In this document: positions 8,920-17,135 of the stretch, piece by piece | Layout: the number at the start of each line of letters is the position of its first letter | How positions within the stretch are numbered: the first letter of the stretch is position 1 | Source: Rhizobiaceae bacterium CPCC 101076 | Lineage (GTDB): Bacteria; Pseudomonadota; Alphaproteobacteria; Rhizobiales; Methylopilaceae | DNA: 64,000 nt | Direction of reading: 5' to 3' | NCBI GenBank assembly: GCA_003347645.1 | Contig: QDFX01000010.1 | Location: 1 to 64,000 of the forward strand | Program-made: the position numbers and the translations under genes | The notes under the pieces: generated by a model | What the model was told of the DNA's origin: nothing | The model's database searches: none | What the model saw: only the letters and a program-made list of their open reading frames with translations

Positions 8920-9846
8920 ATGTTTTCGGATTATTCCTTGGCGGAGCTAGGCTCCATCTTCGTGATGCAGGGCTTTGCGGGCCTCATCCTGTTCTCGGTG
9001 TTCGTGCTGATGGCGCTCGGACTGGCGATTATTTTCGGCCAGATGGGCGTGATCAACATGGCGCACGGCGAGTTCATGATTCTCGGCGCCTACGTCACCT
9101 ACTTCACCTCTCAGTTCTTCCTGAACTACCTGCCCAGCCTCTTCGGGGGCTACTTCTTCGTCGCGATGGGGCTCGCCTTCCTCGCCTCGGGCGCGCTCGG
9201 GATGTTCATCGAATGGGCGATGATCCGGCATCTCTACAAAAGGCCGCTCGACACCCTGCTGGCGACCTGGGGCCTCAGCCTCATCCTGCAGCAGCTCTAC
9301 CGTTCGTTCTTCGGCCCGCGCGAAGTCGGCGTCGAACTGCCTGAATGGATGATGGGTTCGATCGCGCTCACCGATTCCGTCGAGGTGCAGATCAACGGCC
9401 TGTTCGTGATGGGCCTCACCACCGTCATCACCATCGTGGTCGCGCTGCTGATGTATCGCTCGCGCTGGGGCAAGCAGGTTCGCGCGGTCGTGCAGAACCG
9501 CATCATGGCGGGCGCCGTCGGCATCAACACCGAGAAGGTCGACCGCTACACCTTCGCGCTCGGCTGCGGCATCGCGGGCGTCGCGGGCTCCGCCTTCACC
9601 ATGATCGGCTCGACCGGTCCGACTTCTGGTCAGCTCTACATCGTCGACACCTTCCTCGTGGTGGTCTTCGGCGGCGCGGCCAGCCTGCTCGGCACGATCG
9701 CCTCGGCCTTCACCATCTCGCAGGCCCAGTCGACCATGGAGTTCTTCCTCTCCGGTTCGATGGCCAAGGTTCTCACGCTGCTTGGTGTGGTGGGCATCCT
9801 GATGCTGCGGCCTCAGGGTCTGTTCACCCTCAAAGTCCGTCGCTGA
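8920..9846 (+). CDS. urtB: Urea/amide ABC transporter permease (UrtB/FmdE type)
   Basis: A 308-residue inner-membrane permease of the LivH/UrtB family, with about eight hydrophobic segments. Family landmarks include GLAIIFGQMGVINMAHGEF near the N-terminus and the EAA-like coupling segment about residues 195-215 (GAVGINTEKVDRYTFALGCG). The ATG at 8920 is chosen over an in-frame GTG at 8893 because GGGAGGGC lies just upstream. It follows the binding-protein gene after 90 bases occupied by a stem-loop and is followed by the second permease after ten bases, so the two form the heterodimeric channel. Confidence 0.92.
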   Translation: MFSDYSLAELGSIFVMQGFAGLILFSVFVLMALGLAIIFGQMGVINMAHGEFMILGAYVTYFTSQFFLNYLPSLFGGYFFVAMGLAFLASGALGMFIEWAMIRHLYKRPLDTLLATWGLSLILQQLYRSFFGPREVGVELPEWMMGSIALTDSVEVQINGLFVMGLTTVITIVVALLMYRSRWGKQVRAVVQNRIMAGAVGINTEKVDRYTFALGCGIAGVAGSAFTMIGSTGPTSGQLYIVDTFLVVVFGGAASLLGTIASAFTISQAQSTMEFFLSGSMAKVLTLLGVVGILMLRPQGLFTLKVRR

Positions 9847-9856
9847 GGAGGGCGCC

Positions 9857-10987
9857 ATGAAGTCCACAGCTTTCCTCTCCCGCTCCGAGTGGATCGGAGT
9901 CGCGATCGTCGCGGCTCTGATCCTCGTGGTCCTGCCGCTCTCGGTCGATGGCTTCCGCCTCAACCTCGTCGGCAAGTACCTCACCTACGCCTTCGTCGCG
10001 CTCGGCCTAGTTATGTGCTGGGGCTATGGCGGCATTCTCAGCCTCGGCCAGGGCATCTTCTTCGGCCTCGGCGGCTACTGCATGGCCATGTTCCTGAAGC
10101 TCGAGGCATCGAGCGTCGAGAACACCAAGATCCAGTCCACCCCCGGTATCCCGGACTTCATGGACTGGAACCAGATCACCGCGCTGCCGTGGTTCTGGGA
10201 GCCGTTCCGGTCACTGCCGATGACGATCATCCTGGTCATCGCGGTGCCGGTGTTCTTCGCCTTCATCATCGGCTTCGCGATGTTCACCCGTCGTGTCGGT
10301 GGCACCTACTTCGCCATCATCACGCAGGCGATCGCCGCGATCCTGACCATCCTGATCGTCGGCCAGCAGGGCTACACCGGCGGCATCAACGGCATCACCG
10401 ACCTGCGCACGCTCAACGGCTGGGACATCCGCACCGACGACGCGAAGTACATCCTGTACTTTGTCAACGCGGGTCTGCTGCTCGGCTGCGTCCTGATCGC
10501 CTACTTCGTCAAGCACTCGAAGCTCGGCCGCATCCTCGTCGCCATGCGCGAGAAGGAAGATCGCGTCCGGTTCTCGGGTTACTCCGTCGCGGGCTTCAAG
10601 ATCTTCGTGTTCTGTCTGGCGGCCGGTTTCTCCGCCATCGGCGGTGCGATGTTCGCCCTGCAGGTCGGTTTCATGTCGCCGAGCTTCGTCGGCATCGTGC
10701 CCTCGATCGAAATGGTCATCTACACCGCCGTCGGCGGCCGCCTCTCGATCCTCGGCGCGATCTACGGAACGCTTCTCGTGAACTGGGCCAAGACCTCGTT
10801 CTCCGAGAGCTTCCCGGAACTCTGGCTGCTCGGTCTCGGCGGCCTCTTCATCGCCGTGGTGCTCGCCTTCCCGAACGGCCTCGCCGGTCTCTACCAGAGC
10901 TATGTCGAGCCGCGCCTCGGCAAGCTCACCGGCAAGAAGTCTGATGAAACCAATGGTGCACTGCCCCAGGGCAGCCCGGCCGAGTGA
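9857..10987 (+). CDS. urtC: Urea/amide ABC transporter permease (UrtC/FmdF type)
   Basis: A 376-residue inner-membrane permease of the LivM/UrtC family, longer than its partner as is usual. It has about nine hydrophobic stretches and the family sequence GYGGILSLGQGIFFGLGGYC near residues 55-74. A cytoplasmic coupling loop is seen at about 225-245 (AMREKEDRVRFSGYSVAGFK). Tight spacing on both sides (10 and 12 bases) and GAGGAG-type ribosome-binding sites place it firmly in the operon. The C-terminal 25 residues are hydrophilic and low in complexity. Confidence 0.92.
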   Translation: MKSTAFLSRSEWIGVAIVAALILVVLPLSVDGFRLNLVGKYLTYAFVALGLVMCWGYGGILSLGQGIFFGLGGYCMAMFLKLEASSVENTKIQSTPGIPDFMDWNQITALPWFWEPFRSLPMTIILVIAVPVFFAFIIGFAMFTRRVGGTYFAIITQAIAAILTILIVGQQGYTGGINGITDLRTLNGWDIRTDDAKYILYFVNAGLLLGCVLIAYFVKHSKLGRILVAMREKEDRVRFSGYSVAGFKIFVFCLAAGFSAIGGAMFALQVGFMSPSFVGIVPSIEMVIYTAVGGRLSILGAIYGTLLVNWAKTSFSESFPELWLLGLGGLFIAVVLAFPNGLAGLYQSYVEPRLGKLTGKKSDETNGALPQGSPAE

Positions 10988-10999
10988 GGAGATAACGCC

Positions 11000-11779
11000 A
11001 TGAACGCAGCACCCGTGAACGGTGTCATCTCCGACCAGATGGCTCCAGACTTCCTCCTCGCGGTCGAAGGGCTGACCGTCTCCTTCGACGGCTTCAAGGC
11101 GGTGAACGACCTGTCGTTCTACGTCGACGAACACGAGATCCGCGTCATCGTCGGCCCCAACGGGGCCGGCAAGACCACGGTGCTCGATCTCATCTGCGGG
11201 AAGACCAAGGCGACTTCGGGCTCGATCAAGTTCCGGAACCAGGAACTGACGCGGATGAGCGAGTCGAGCATCGTCAAGGCGGGCGTTGGCCGGAAATTTC
11301 AGAACCCGTCGATTTATGACGACCTGACGGTCTTCGAGAACCTCGAAATCTCCTATCCGAAGGGCCGCTCGGTCTTCGGCGCACTGACGTTCCGCCGCGA
11401 CGCGGCCGTGAAGGAACGCGTGCAGGAGGTCGCCGAGATGATCTTCCTGGAGAACAAGCTGTTCGAGCGCGCCGAATTCCTCAGTCACGGCCAGAAGCAA
11501 TGGCTAGAGATCGGCATGCTGCTGATCCAGGACCCGGATCTCCTGATGCTCGACGAGCCGGTCGCCGGCATGAGCGTCTCCGAGCGCGTGAAGACTGCCG
11601 AACTGCTCAACAAGATCATCGCCAACCGGTCGATCATCGTCATCGAGCACGACATGAAGTTCGTCGAGGACATCGCCCACAAGGTCACCGTGCTCCACCA
11701 GGGCAAGGTGCTCTCGGAAGGGACGATGGACCGCGTGAAGAACGACCCGAAGGTCGTCGAAGTCTATCTCGGACACTGA
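11000..11779 (+). CDS. urtD: Urea/amide ABC transporter ATPase (UrtD type)
   Basis: A 259-residue cytoplasmic ATPase of the LivG/UrtD family. It has a Walker A (GPNGAGKTT, about residues 53-61), the signature region written as LSHGQKQWLEIGM rather than the common LSGGQ, a Walker B (LLMLDEPVAGM) and the switch histidine in VIEHDMKFV. The S-H-G-Q-K-Q-W-L form is typical of UrtD and helps separate this from generic amino-acid transporters. GAGGAGATAACGCC precedes the ATG. It should pair with the following ATPase to energise the two permeases. Confidence 0.93.
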   Translation: MNAAPVNGVISDQMAPDFLLAVEGLTVSFDGFKAVNDLSFYVDEHEIRVIVGPNGAGKTTVLDLICGKTKATSGSIKFRNQELTRMSESSIVKAGVGRKFQNPSIYDDLTVFENLEISYPKGRSVFGALTFRRDAAVKERVQEVAEMIFLENKLFERAEFLSHGQKQWLEIGMLLIQDPDLLMLDEPVAGMSVSERVKTAELLNKIIANRSIIVIEHDMKFVEDIAHKVTVLHQGKVLSEGTMDRVKNDPKVVEVYLGH

Positions 11780-11791
11780 GGGGCGATCGCT

Positions 11792-12481
11792 ATGCTGAAT
11801 GTATCGGATCTGCACGTCGCCTACGGCCAGAGCGAAGTGCTGCACGGCCTGTCCTTCGACGTGAAGCCCAACGAGATCGTCGCGATCATGGGCCGCAACG
11901 GCATGGGCAAGACCACGCTGATGAAGTCGCTGATGGGCGTCGTTCCAACAAAGAGCGGCGCGGTGAAGGTCGGCGAGACCAACGTCACCACGATGAAGAG
12001 CTACGAACGCGTCGCCTCGGGCATCGCCTACGTCCCGCAGGGGCGCATGGTGTTCTCGACGATGACCGTGAAGGAGAACGTCGAGACGGGCTTGACCGTC
12101 ACCGGCGACAAGGAGGTCCCGGGCGACATCTACGAGCTGTTCCCGGTCCTGCTCGAAATGAAAAGCCGGCGCGCCGGCAACCTCTCGGGCGGTCAGCAGC
12201 AGCAGCTCGCCATCGCCCGCGCATTGGCGTCCAAGCCCAAGGTCCTGCTCCTCGACGAGCCGACCGAGGGCATCCAGCCGTCGATCATCAAGGAGATCGG
12301 CCGCACGCTGAAGAAAATCCGCGACGAGAAAGGGCTGTCGATCGTCGTGTCCGAACAGGTGCTGAGCTTCGCGCTCGACATCGCCGACCGCATCCTCGTC
12401 ATCGAGAACGGTTCGATCGTCCGCGAGGACGACCGTGCGTCCGTCGATGAGAAGAAGGTCGCGAGCTACCTGTCGGTCTAA
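11792..12481 (+). CDS. urtE: Urea/amide ABC transporter ATPase (UrtE type)
   Basis: A 229-residue cytoplasmic ATPase of the LivF/UrtE family. It carries Walker A (GRNGMGKTT, with methionine at the fifth position as is common in UrtE), the signature NLSGGQQQQLAIARAL, Walker B (VLLLDEPTEGIQPS) and a late switch region in which glutamine replaces the usual histidine (SEQVLSFAL), also common in LivF/UrtE proteins. It begins 12 bases after urtD and ends 50 bases before formamidase. Length and motifs are normal for the family. Confidence 0.93.
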   Translation: MLNVSDLHVAYGQSEVLHGLSFDVKPNEIVAIMGRNGMGKTTLMKSLMGVVPTKSGAVKVGETNVTTMKSYERVASGIAYVPQGRMVFSTMTVKENVETGLTVTGDKEVPGDIYELFPVLLEMKSRRAGNLSGGQQQQLAIARALASKPKVLLLDEPTEGIQPSIIKEIGRTLKKIRDEKGLSIVVSEQVLSFALDIADRILVIENGSIVREDDRASVDEKKVASYLSV

Positions 12482-12531
12482 CGCGCCGGCCGTCCGCACT
12501 GGGGAAATGTACAGGGTTCAAGGGGAAGAAG

Positions 12532-13761
12532 ATGGCTGACACTCTGATCAAGGTCGATCTGAACGGTTCCGCATACGACAACGACAAGATCCACAATCGG
12601 TGGCATCCCGATATTCCGATCGTGGAATGGGTGAGCCCCGGCGACGATTTCATCATCGAGACGGTCGACTGGACCGGTGGTCAGATCAAGAACGACGACG
12701 ACGCGTCCGACGTCCGCGACGTCGACCTCTCGCAGGTGCACTTCCTGTCGGGTCCGGTCGGCGTCAAGGGCGCGGAGCCGGGCGACCTGATGGTCGTCGA
12801 GTTCCTCGACGTCGGCGCGTTTCAGGACAGCATGTGGGGCTTCAACGGCTTCTTCTCGAAGAAGAACGGCGGCGGCTTCCTCGACAACCATTTCCCGGAA
12901 GCCCAGAAGTCGATCTGGGACTTCAAGGGCATGTTCACGCAGTCGCGCCACGTCCCGGGCGTCAGCTGGGCCGGCCTGATCCATCCGGGCCTCATCGGCT
13001 GCCTGCCTGACCACAAGATGCTGGCCGAGTGGAACACCCGTGAGAAGGCGCTCTACGACACCGATCCGAACCGCGTTCCCGCGCTCGCCACTCTGCCTTA
13101 CGCGCCGACCGCGCATATGGGCCGCATGCAGGGCGACGCGAAGGACAAGGCCGCGTCCGAGGGCGCCCGCACGGTTCCGCCGCGCGAGCACGGCGGCAAC
13201 TGCGACATCAAGGATCTGTCGCGCGGCTCCGTCTGCTACTTCCCGGTCTATGTCCCGGGCGGCGGTCTCTCGATGGGCGACCTGCACTTCAGCCAGGGCG
13301 ACGGCGAGATCACCTTCTGCGGCGCCATCGAAATGGCGGGCTGGCTCCATCTGCGCGTCAACCTGATCAAGGGCGGCATGGCGAAGTACGGGATCAAGAA
13401 CCCGATCTTCAAGCCGTCGCCGATCAAGCCGACCTACAACGACTACCTCATCTTCGAGGGCATCTCGGTCGACGAGGGCGGCAAGCAGCACTACCTCGAC
13501 GTCCACATCGCCTACCGCCAAGCGTGCCTGAACGCGATCGAATACCTGAAGAAGTTCGGTTATTCGGGCGCCCAAGCCTATGCCATCCTCGGTACGGCTC
13601 CGGTACAGGGTCACATTTCGGGCGTCGTCGACATCCCGAACGCCTGTGCGACCCTGTGGCTGCCGACGGAAATCTTCGACTTCGACGTCATGCCTGGCGC
13701 CGACGGACCGAAGAAGTTCATCGACGGCTCGATCCAGGTTCCGCTGGCTCCGGATCTTTGA
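12532..13761 (+). CDS. fmdA: Formamidase
   Basis: A 409-residue cytoplasmic enzyme of the acetamidase/formamidase family. It hydrolyses formamide (and more slowly other short amides) to ammonia and the acid, supplying nitrogen from what the transporter imports. The length and sequence fit the cytosolic FmdA branch: WHPDIPIVEWVSPGD near the N-terminus, the glycine-rich PREHGGNCDIKDLSRGS, GGLSMGDLHFSQGDGEITFCG with the conserved acidic pocket, and GTAPVQGHISGVVDIPNACAT near the end. There is no signal peptide. GGGGAAGAAG lies before the start. The stop codon is one base from the fmdB start, so the two are co-translated. Two other acetamidase/formamidase-family proteins lie at 31.9-36.0 kb. Confidence 0.95.
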   Translation: MADTLIKVDLNGSAYDNDKIHNRWHPDIPIVEWVSPGDDFIIETVDWTGGQIKNDDDASDVRDVDLSQVHFLSGPVGVKGAEPGDLMVVEFLDVGAFQDSMWGFNGFFSKKNGGGFLDNHFPEAQKSIWDFKGMFTQSRHVPGVSWAGLIHPGLIGCLPDHKMLAEWNTREKALYDTDPNRVPALATLPYAPTAHMGRMQGDAKDKAASEGARTVPPREHGGNCDIKDLSRGSVCYFPVYVPGGGLSMGDLHFSQGDGEITFCGAIEMAGWLHLRVNLIKGGMAKYGIKNPIFKPSPIKPTYNDYLIFEGISVDEGGKQHYLDVHIAYRQACLNAIEYLKKFGYSGAQAYAILGTAPVQGHISGVVDIPNACATLWLPTEIFDFDVMPGADGPKKFIDGSIQVPLAPDL

Positions 13762-13762
13762 G

Positions 13763-14095
13763 ATGCCGGTCTACGAATATGCCTGTCAGGAGTGCGGCCC
13801 GTTCGCCGCACTTCGCCCCATGGCCGAGTACGCCGATCCGCACGCCTGTCCGGAATGCGGAACCGACGCTCCTCGCGTCATGCTGACGGCGCCGATGCTC
13901 GCGAACATGGATTCGAGCCGCCGCACGGCGTTCGCAACCAACGAGCGGAGCGCCAACGCCCCGAAAAGCTCCAAGTCCCTCGGACACGGAGCGAATTGCG
14001 GCTGCTGCACCGGCAAGAAGAGCCGGATGACGCTCTACGGCAAGGACGGCTCGAAGAGCTTCCCGTCCAGCCGCCCGTGGATGATCAGCCACTGA
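13763..14095 (+). CDS. fmdB: FmdB zinc-ribbon regulatory protein
   Basis: A 110-residue protein starting MPVYEYACQECGPF. Two CxxC knuckles (CQEC at 8-11 and CPEC about 29-32) form the zinc ribbon typical of the FmdB/CxxC_CxxC_SSSS family. A later CGCC lies about residue 82. FmdB was named as a possible regulator of formamidase in Methylophilus, but its biochemical role is poorly defined; it may bind nucleic acid or assist the enzyme. It starts one base after the fmdA stop and ends the operon. The next gene converges on it with a gap of three bases. Confidence 0.9.
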   Translation: MPVYEYACQECGPFAALRPMAEYADPHACPECGTDAPRVMLTAPMLANMDSSRRTAFATNERSANAPKSSKSLGHGANCGCCTGKKSRMTLYGKDGSKSFPSSRPWMISH

Positions 14096-14098
14096 CGC

Positions 14099-14998
14099 TC
14101 AAGACGCTGCGCCCGCCTGCTGCGGGCGCAGCCTCGGCCACAGCATGCTGATGGCAAGACCGCTCATCACGAGCGCGCCTGCGGCGAGCTTCCAGGCCGG
14201 CAGGCTTTCTCCCAGCCAGATCGTCGACGCGCCCATGCCGAATACCGGCACGAGCAGCGCCATCGGCACGACCGTCGCCGCCGGATGGCGCGACAGGAGC
14301 CACGACCAGCAGGCATAGCCGAACAGGGTATTGCCGAAGCTCTGCCAGAGTACGGCGCCCCAGGTCGCCGCATCGGCGGTCACGATGCTGGTCGAGATCA
14401 GGTCCCAGCCCTCGAAGACGAAAGCGAGGACGAACAGGATCGGCATCGAGAAGATGCTGGTCCAGACGACATAGGCGATCATGTTAACGCGCCCGCTCGC
14501 CTTGCTGGCGATATTGCCGCCGGCCCAGCTCAGCGCCGCGACGAGGACCATCACGAGGCCCGCGATCGTCGTGTCGCCGCCGGTATGCAGTCCGATCACG
14601 ACCACGCCGATGGTCGCCAGTGCCAGGCCCGCCCATTGATAGGGCTGGACCCGCTCACGGGTGATCAGGATCGCCAGGATGATGGTGAAGAAGACCTGCG
14701 TCTGGATGACGAGCGAGGCGAGGCCGGGCGAGATGTAGCCCGAGACCGCGATATAGATCAGGCCGAATTGGCCGACGCCGATCAGCAGGCCATAGGCCGC
14801 CATAAGCCGCCACGGCACCTTCGGCCGCTTGAAAACGAAGATCGCCGGGAACAGGACGAACAGGAATCGCAGCGCCGCGATCAGGAGCGGCGGCATCTGC
14901 TCCGTCGCGACCTTCATGATCGGAAAGTTCGTGCCCCAGATTGCGACGGTCGCGATCGCAAGCAGAGCGTGGGTCAGCGGCAGGGAGCGGGACGTCAT
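14099..14998 (-). CDS. EamA/DMT-family transporter
   Basis: A 299-residue inner-membrane protein with ten predicted helices in two homologous halves (EamA repeats about residues 8-140 and 155-290). The N-terminal LAIATVAIWGTNFPIMKVA is the usual first helix of this drug/metabolite transporter superfamily. Such proteins usually export amino acids or metabolites; the substrate cannot be read here. It is transcribed toward fmdB and is separate from that operon. An 11-bp stem (14106-14116 with 14122-14132, 5-nt loop) is embedded in its last codons and may act as a barrier between the convergent transcripts, though no T-run follows. Confidence 0.88.
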   Translation of the reverse strand: MTSRSLPLTHALLAIATVAIWGTNFPIMKVATEQMPPLLIAALRFLFVLFPAIFVFKRPKVPWRLMAAYGLLIGVGQFGLIYIAVSGYISPGLASLVIQTQVFFTIILAILITRERVQPYQWAGLALATIGVVVIGLHTGGDTTIAGLVMVLVAALSWAGGNIASKASGRVNMIAYVVWTSIFSMPILFVLAFVFEGWDLISTSIVTADAATWGAVLWQSFGNTLFGYACWSWLLSRHPAATVVPMALLVPVFGMGASTIWLGESLPAWKLAAGALVMSGLAISMLWPRLRPQQAGAAS

Positions 14999-15054
14999 GC
15001 TGTTCTCCGGCGCGAATGCGCCTTCGGAGTGGCGCCGGCACCTGGGTCACGGAT

Positions 15055-15525
15055 TCAGTGCGGCTCGTCGTCCGAAACCGGGACGAGCCGCCCTTCTTCC
15101 GCCTTGTAGAAGTATTGGCTTGCCACAAGCCAGCCCTTCAGAGGTCGAAGCGGCAGGAGGCAGGTCGCCAGCAGGAAGGGCAGGGTGATCGCCGCGTTCA
15201 GCCAATAGGGCGCGCTCCATGACACTTCCAGCCAGCAACCGAGAAAGGCTGCCGGAACGCAGAAGAACATCATCACGAAGAAGGCCGGGCCGTCGGCCGG
15301 ATCGGCGAAGGAATAATCGAGCCCGCAGATCTCGCAGCGCGGCGCGAGCTTGATGAAGCCGTCGGCAAACAAATGCCCGCGGCCGCATCGCGGGCATCGG
15401 CCGGCGATGCCGGTCCGTGCCGGTGGCAGATAGGGCCAGTCGCCCTGCGCCTGGTTCTCTTCTGTGCATGGAAGTGCACTCGAGTGCACAGCTTCGTGCA
15501 TGGCTCGTTGGTTATTGGCATACAT
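15055..15525 (-). CDS. DUF983 membrane protein
   Basis: A 156-residue protein if started at 15525 (MYANNQRAMHE); the alternative ATG at 15501 would give 148. A zinc-ribbon-like pair RCPRCGRGHLF and PRCEICGLDYSF precedes two hydrophobic helices, then the family ending near WLVASQYFYKAEEG. This is the layout of DUF983, a widespread alphaproteobacterial family of unknown function with a cytoplasmic cysteine knuckle and two membrane helices. It diverges from a MocR regulator gene across 79 bases. Codons for the first 20 residues fall in a stretch rich in short palindromes, so the exact start is uncertain. Confidence 0.8.
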   Translation of the reverse strand: MYANNQRAMHEAVHSSALPCTEENQAQGDWPYLPPARTGIAGRCPRCGRGHLFADGFIKLAPRCEICGLDYSFADPADGPAFFVMMFFCVPAAFLGCWLEVSWSAPYWLNAAITLPFLLATCLLPLRPLKGWLVASQYFYKAEEGRLVPVSDDEPH

Positions 15526-15604
15526 TGTCGTACCCACTGTCGTATGGGTTGTTTGTATGGAGATTGTATGCATCATATAAGCATGCAATGTCAATGATGC
15601 ATGG
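15526..15604. promoter_or_regulatory. AT-rich divergent promoter region with inverted repeat
   Basis: This 79-base gap between the DUF983 and MocR genes is much more AT-rich than its surroundings. It holds the inverted repeat TGCATCAT (15569-15576) and ATGATGCA (15594-15601), 17 bases apart and ending just before the MocR start. ACCCA-N8-TGGGT lies nearer the DUF983 side. An autoregulatory MocR operator is plausible. Confidence 0.5.
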
Positions 15605-17008
15605 ATGTGTGGAATGAATGTCTGGGTCCCAGATCTCGAAAGCCTGCCTGGGCCGAAATATCTCGCGATCTCGAGTGCGCTCGCAGGTGACATAAGGACC
15701 GGCAAATTGCGGCCGGGCGACCGGCTGCCGCCGCAGCGCGATCTCGCCAAGGCGCTCGGCGTCGACCTGACCACGGTGACGCGCGCTTATGCGGTGGCGC
15801 GCCGCGACGGCTTGATCGAGGCGAACTCCCGGCGCGGCAGTTTCGTCAAGGAAGCCGCTCCCATTGCGGCTCCGGGAAAGACGAATTCCCTGCCGGCCCC
15901 GGTCATCGATCTCGGCATGAACATGCCGCCCGTTCCACGTGATCTCCCTCTCGGAGAAATGCTCGCGGAGGCGATGGCGCAGGTGCTGCACGGCCCCGAC
16001 GCGGCGGCGCGTCTTCACTATCAGGCACGTGGCGGAGCAATCGTGGACCGGGCCGCCGGGGCGACCTGGCTATCGGCCCGAATTCCTCATGCGAGCGAGG
16101 ATCGCGTGCTCGTCGCTGGCGGCGCCCAGCAGGCGCTCTGGAGCGTCTGCCGCCTCCTGCTGAATCCGGGCGACGTGCTCCTGACGGGAGCCGTCATCTA
16201 TCCCGGCATGAAGTGGATCGCCGAGCAGTTGAAGGTCAAGATCGTTCCGATCGCCGACGAGTTCGGCTATCTCGACCTCGAACGGTTGCGGCAGGTTTGT
16301 CTGCAAGACAAACCGAAGGCTCTGTACACAGTCCCGACCATGGACAACCCGACAACCCGGACTTTGTCGGACACTGTACGGAAAAAGCTCGCCGACCTGG
16401 CAGTCCGCCACCGATTCTGGATCATCGAGGATGACGCCTACGGGGCTCTCCCCTCGGCTCCGCTCCAGCCGATCGCGGCCCACACTCCCGACCGCACCTG
16501 GCATATCGCCAGTCTCTCGAAGGCCGTCTCTCCGGCTCTTCGCGTGGCCTATGTGCTGGCACCAAGCGTCGTCGGTGCTCTGATGCTGGAAGGCGAGCTC
16601 CACGGCGGTTCGGTGATGGCGCCACCGATCAACGCGGGCATCGCCTCGACCTGGATTCTCGAAGGAACCCTTGGGAAAATCACAGCCGCGGTGCGCGCTG
16701 AAAGCGCCCGCCGTCAGGCGGTTCTGATCGCGGCCCTCGGAGAGAAAAACCTGCAGGCCGACCCCGAAGGACATCACGCCTGGCTCAGTCTGCCGAAGGG
16801 CTGGACCGGCCGCGATTTCTCCGACGCCGCCCGCCGCGTCGGCGTGGCCGCGGTTGCAGGCGAGACCTTCGCCGTCGGGTCGGACCCGGTCGAGGCCGTC
16901 CGCCTGTCGATCGGCGCATTCGCCAGGGAAGAGGACGTGGCCAAGGGCGCGCGATTGCTCGCGGCGCTGCTGCTTGGCGGTTCGGGCGCGGTCGAGTCGT
17001 TCATCTGA
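15605..17008 (+). CDS. MocR-type regulator (GntR winged helix + aminotransferase domain)
   Basis: A 467-residue transcription factor. Residues about 15-82 are a GntR winged helix (LPGPKYLAISSALAGDI, LPPQRDLAKALGVDLTTVTR). Residues about 100-460 are a fold-type I aminotransferase-like domain with the PLP lysine at K306 (IASLSKAVSP) and the DDAYG box near 276. MocR proteins bind PLP and an amino compound and control genes for amino-acid, polyamine or vitamin B6 metabolism. It faces the end of the polyamine-type ABC operon, so it may control that operon or the divergent DUF983 gene. ATG at 15614 is an alternative start. Confidence 0.9.
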   Translation: MCGMNVWVPDLESLPGPKYLAISSALAGDIRTGKLRPGDRLPPQRDLAKALGVDLTTVTRAYAVARRDGLIEANSRRGSFVKEAAPIAAPGKTNSLPAPVIDLGMNMPPVPRDLPLGEMLAEAMAQVLHGPDAAARLHYQARGGAIVDRAAGATWLSARIPHASEDRVLVAGGAQQALWSVCRLLLNPGDVLLTGAVIYPGMKWIAEQLKVKIVPIADEFGYLDLERLRQVCLQDKPKALYTVPTMDNPTTRTLSDTVRKKLADLAVRHRFWIIEDDAYGALPSAPLQPIAAHTPDRTWHIASLSKAVSPALRVAYVLAPSVVGALMLEGELHGGSVMAPPINAGIASTWILEGTLGKITAAVRAESARRQAVLIAALGEKNLQADPEGHHAWLSLPKGWTGRDFSDAARRVGVAAVAGETFAVGSDPVEAVRLSIGAFAREEDVAKGARLLAALLLGGSGAVESFI

Positions 17009-17135
17009 GGGGTGCGTCTCGGAAGCGGCAAAGCCGCTGTCCGGGACCCATAACCCCTGTGCTGATGATGGAAGCGAGACGCTGCGGAGTATCGGTTCCG
17101 GGGCTCGCCGCTTCGCGTCGCTCCGGAACACGGGC
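17009..17135. repeat. Intergenic palindromic element between convergent genes
   Basis: This 127-base gap between the MocR gene and the last permease gene holds a perfect 6-bp hairpin AGCGGC-AAA-GCCGCT (17024-17038) directly followed by GTCCGGGACCCA. The same arrangement of a GGC-(AAA/TTT)-GCC hairpin and a TCCGGGA box occurs at 53.9-54.0 kb, so both appear to belong to one dispersed palindromic family. The first part may also serve as a bidirectional end of transcription. Confidence 0.5.

Noticed and set aside
10211-11500. Long open frame antisense to the urea/amide permease and ATPase genes
   Set aside because: The translation is rich in Arg, Asp, His and Glu with no domain, the usual shadow of GC-rich coding DNA; the opposite strand has clear ABC motifs.
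15474-15489. 16-bp perfect palindrome GTGCACTCGAGTGCAC
   Set aside because: It lies within DUF983 codons near the N-terminus and has no clear link to a promoter; judged coincidental, although it could matter if the DUF983 start is further downstream.
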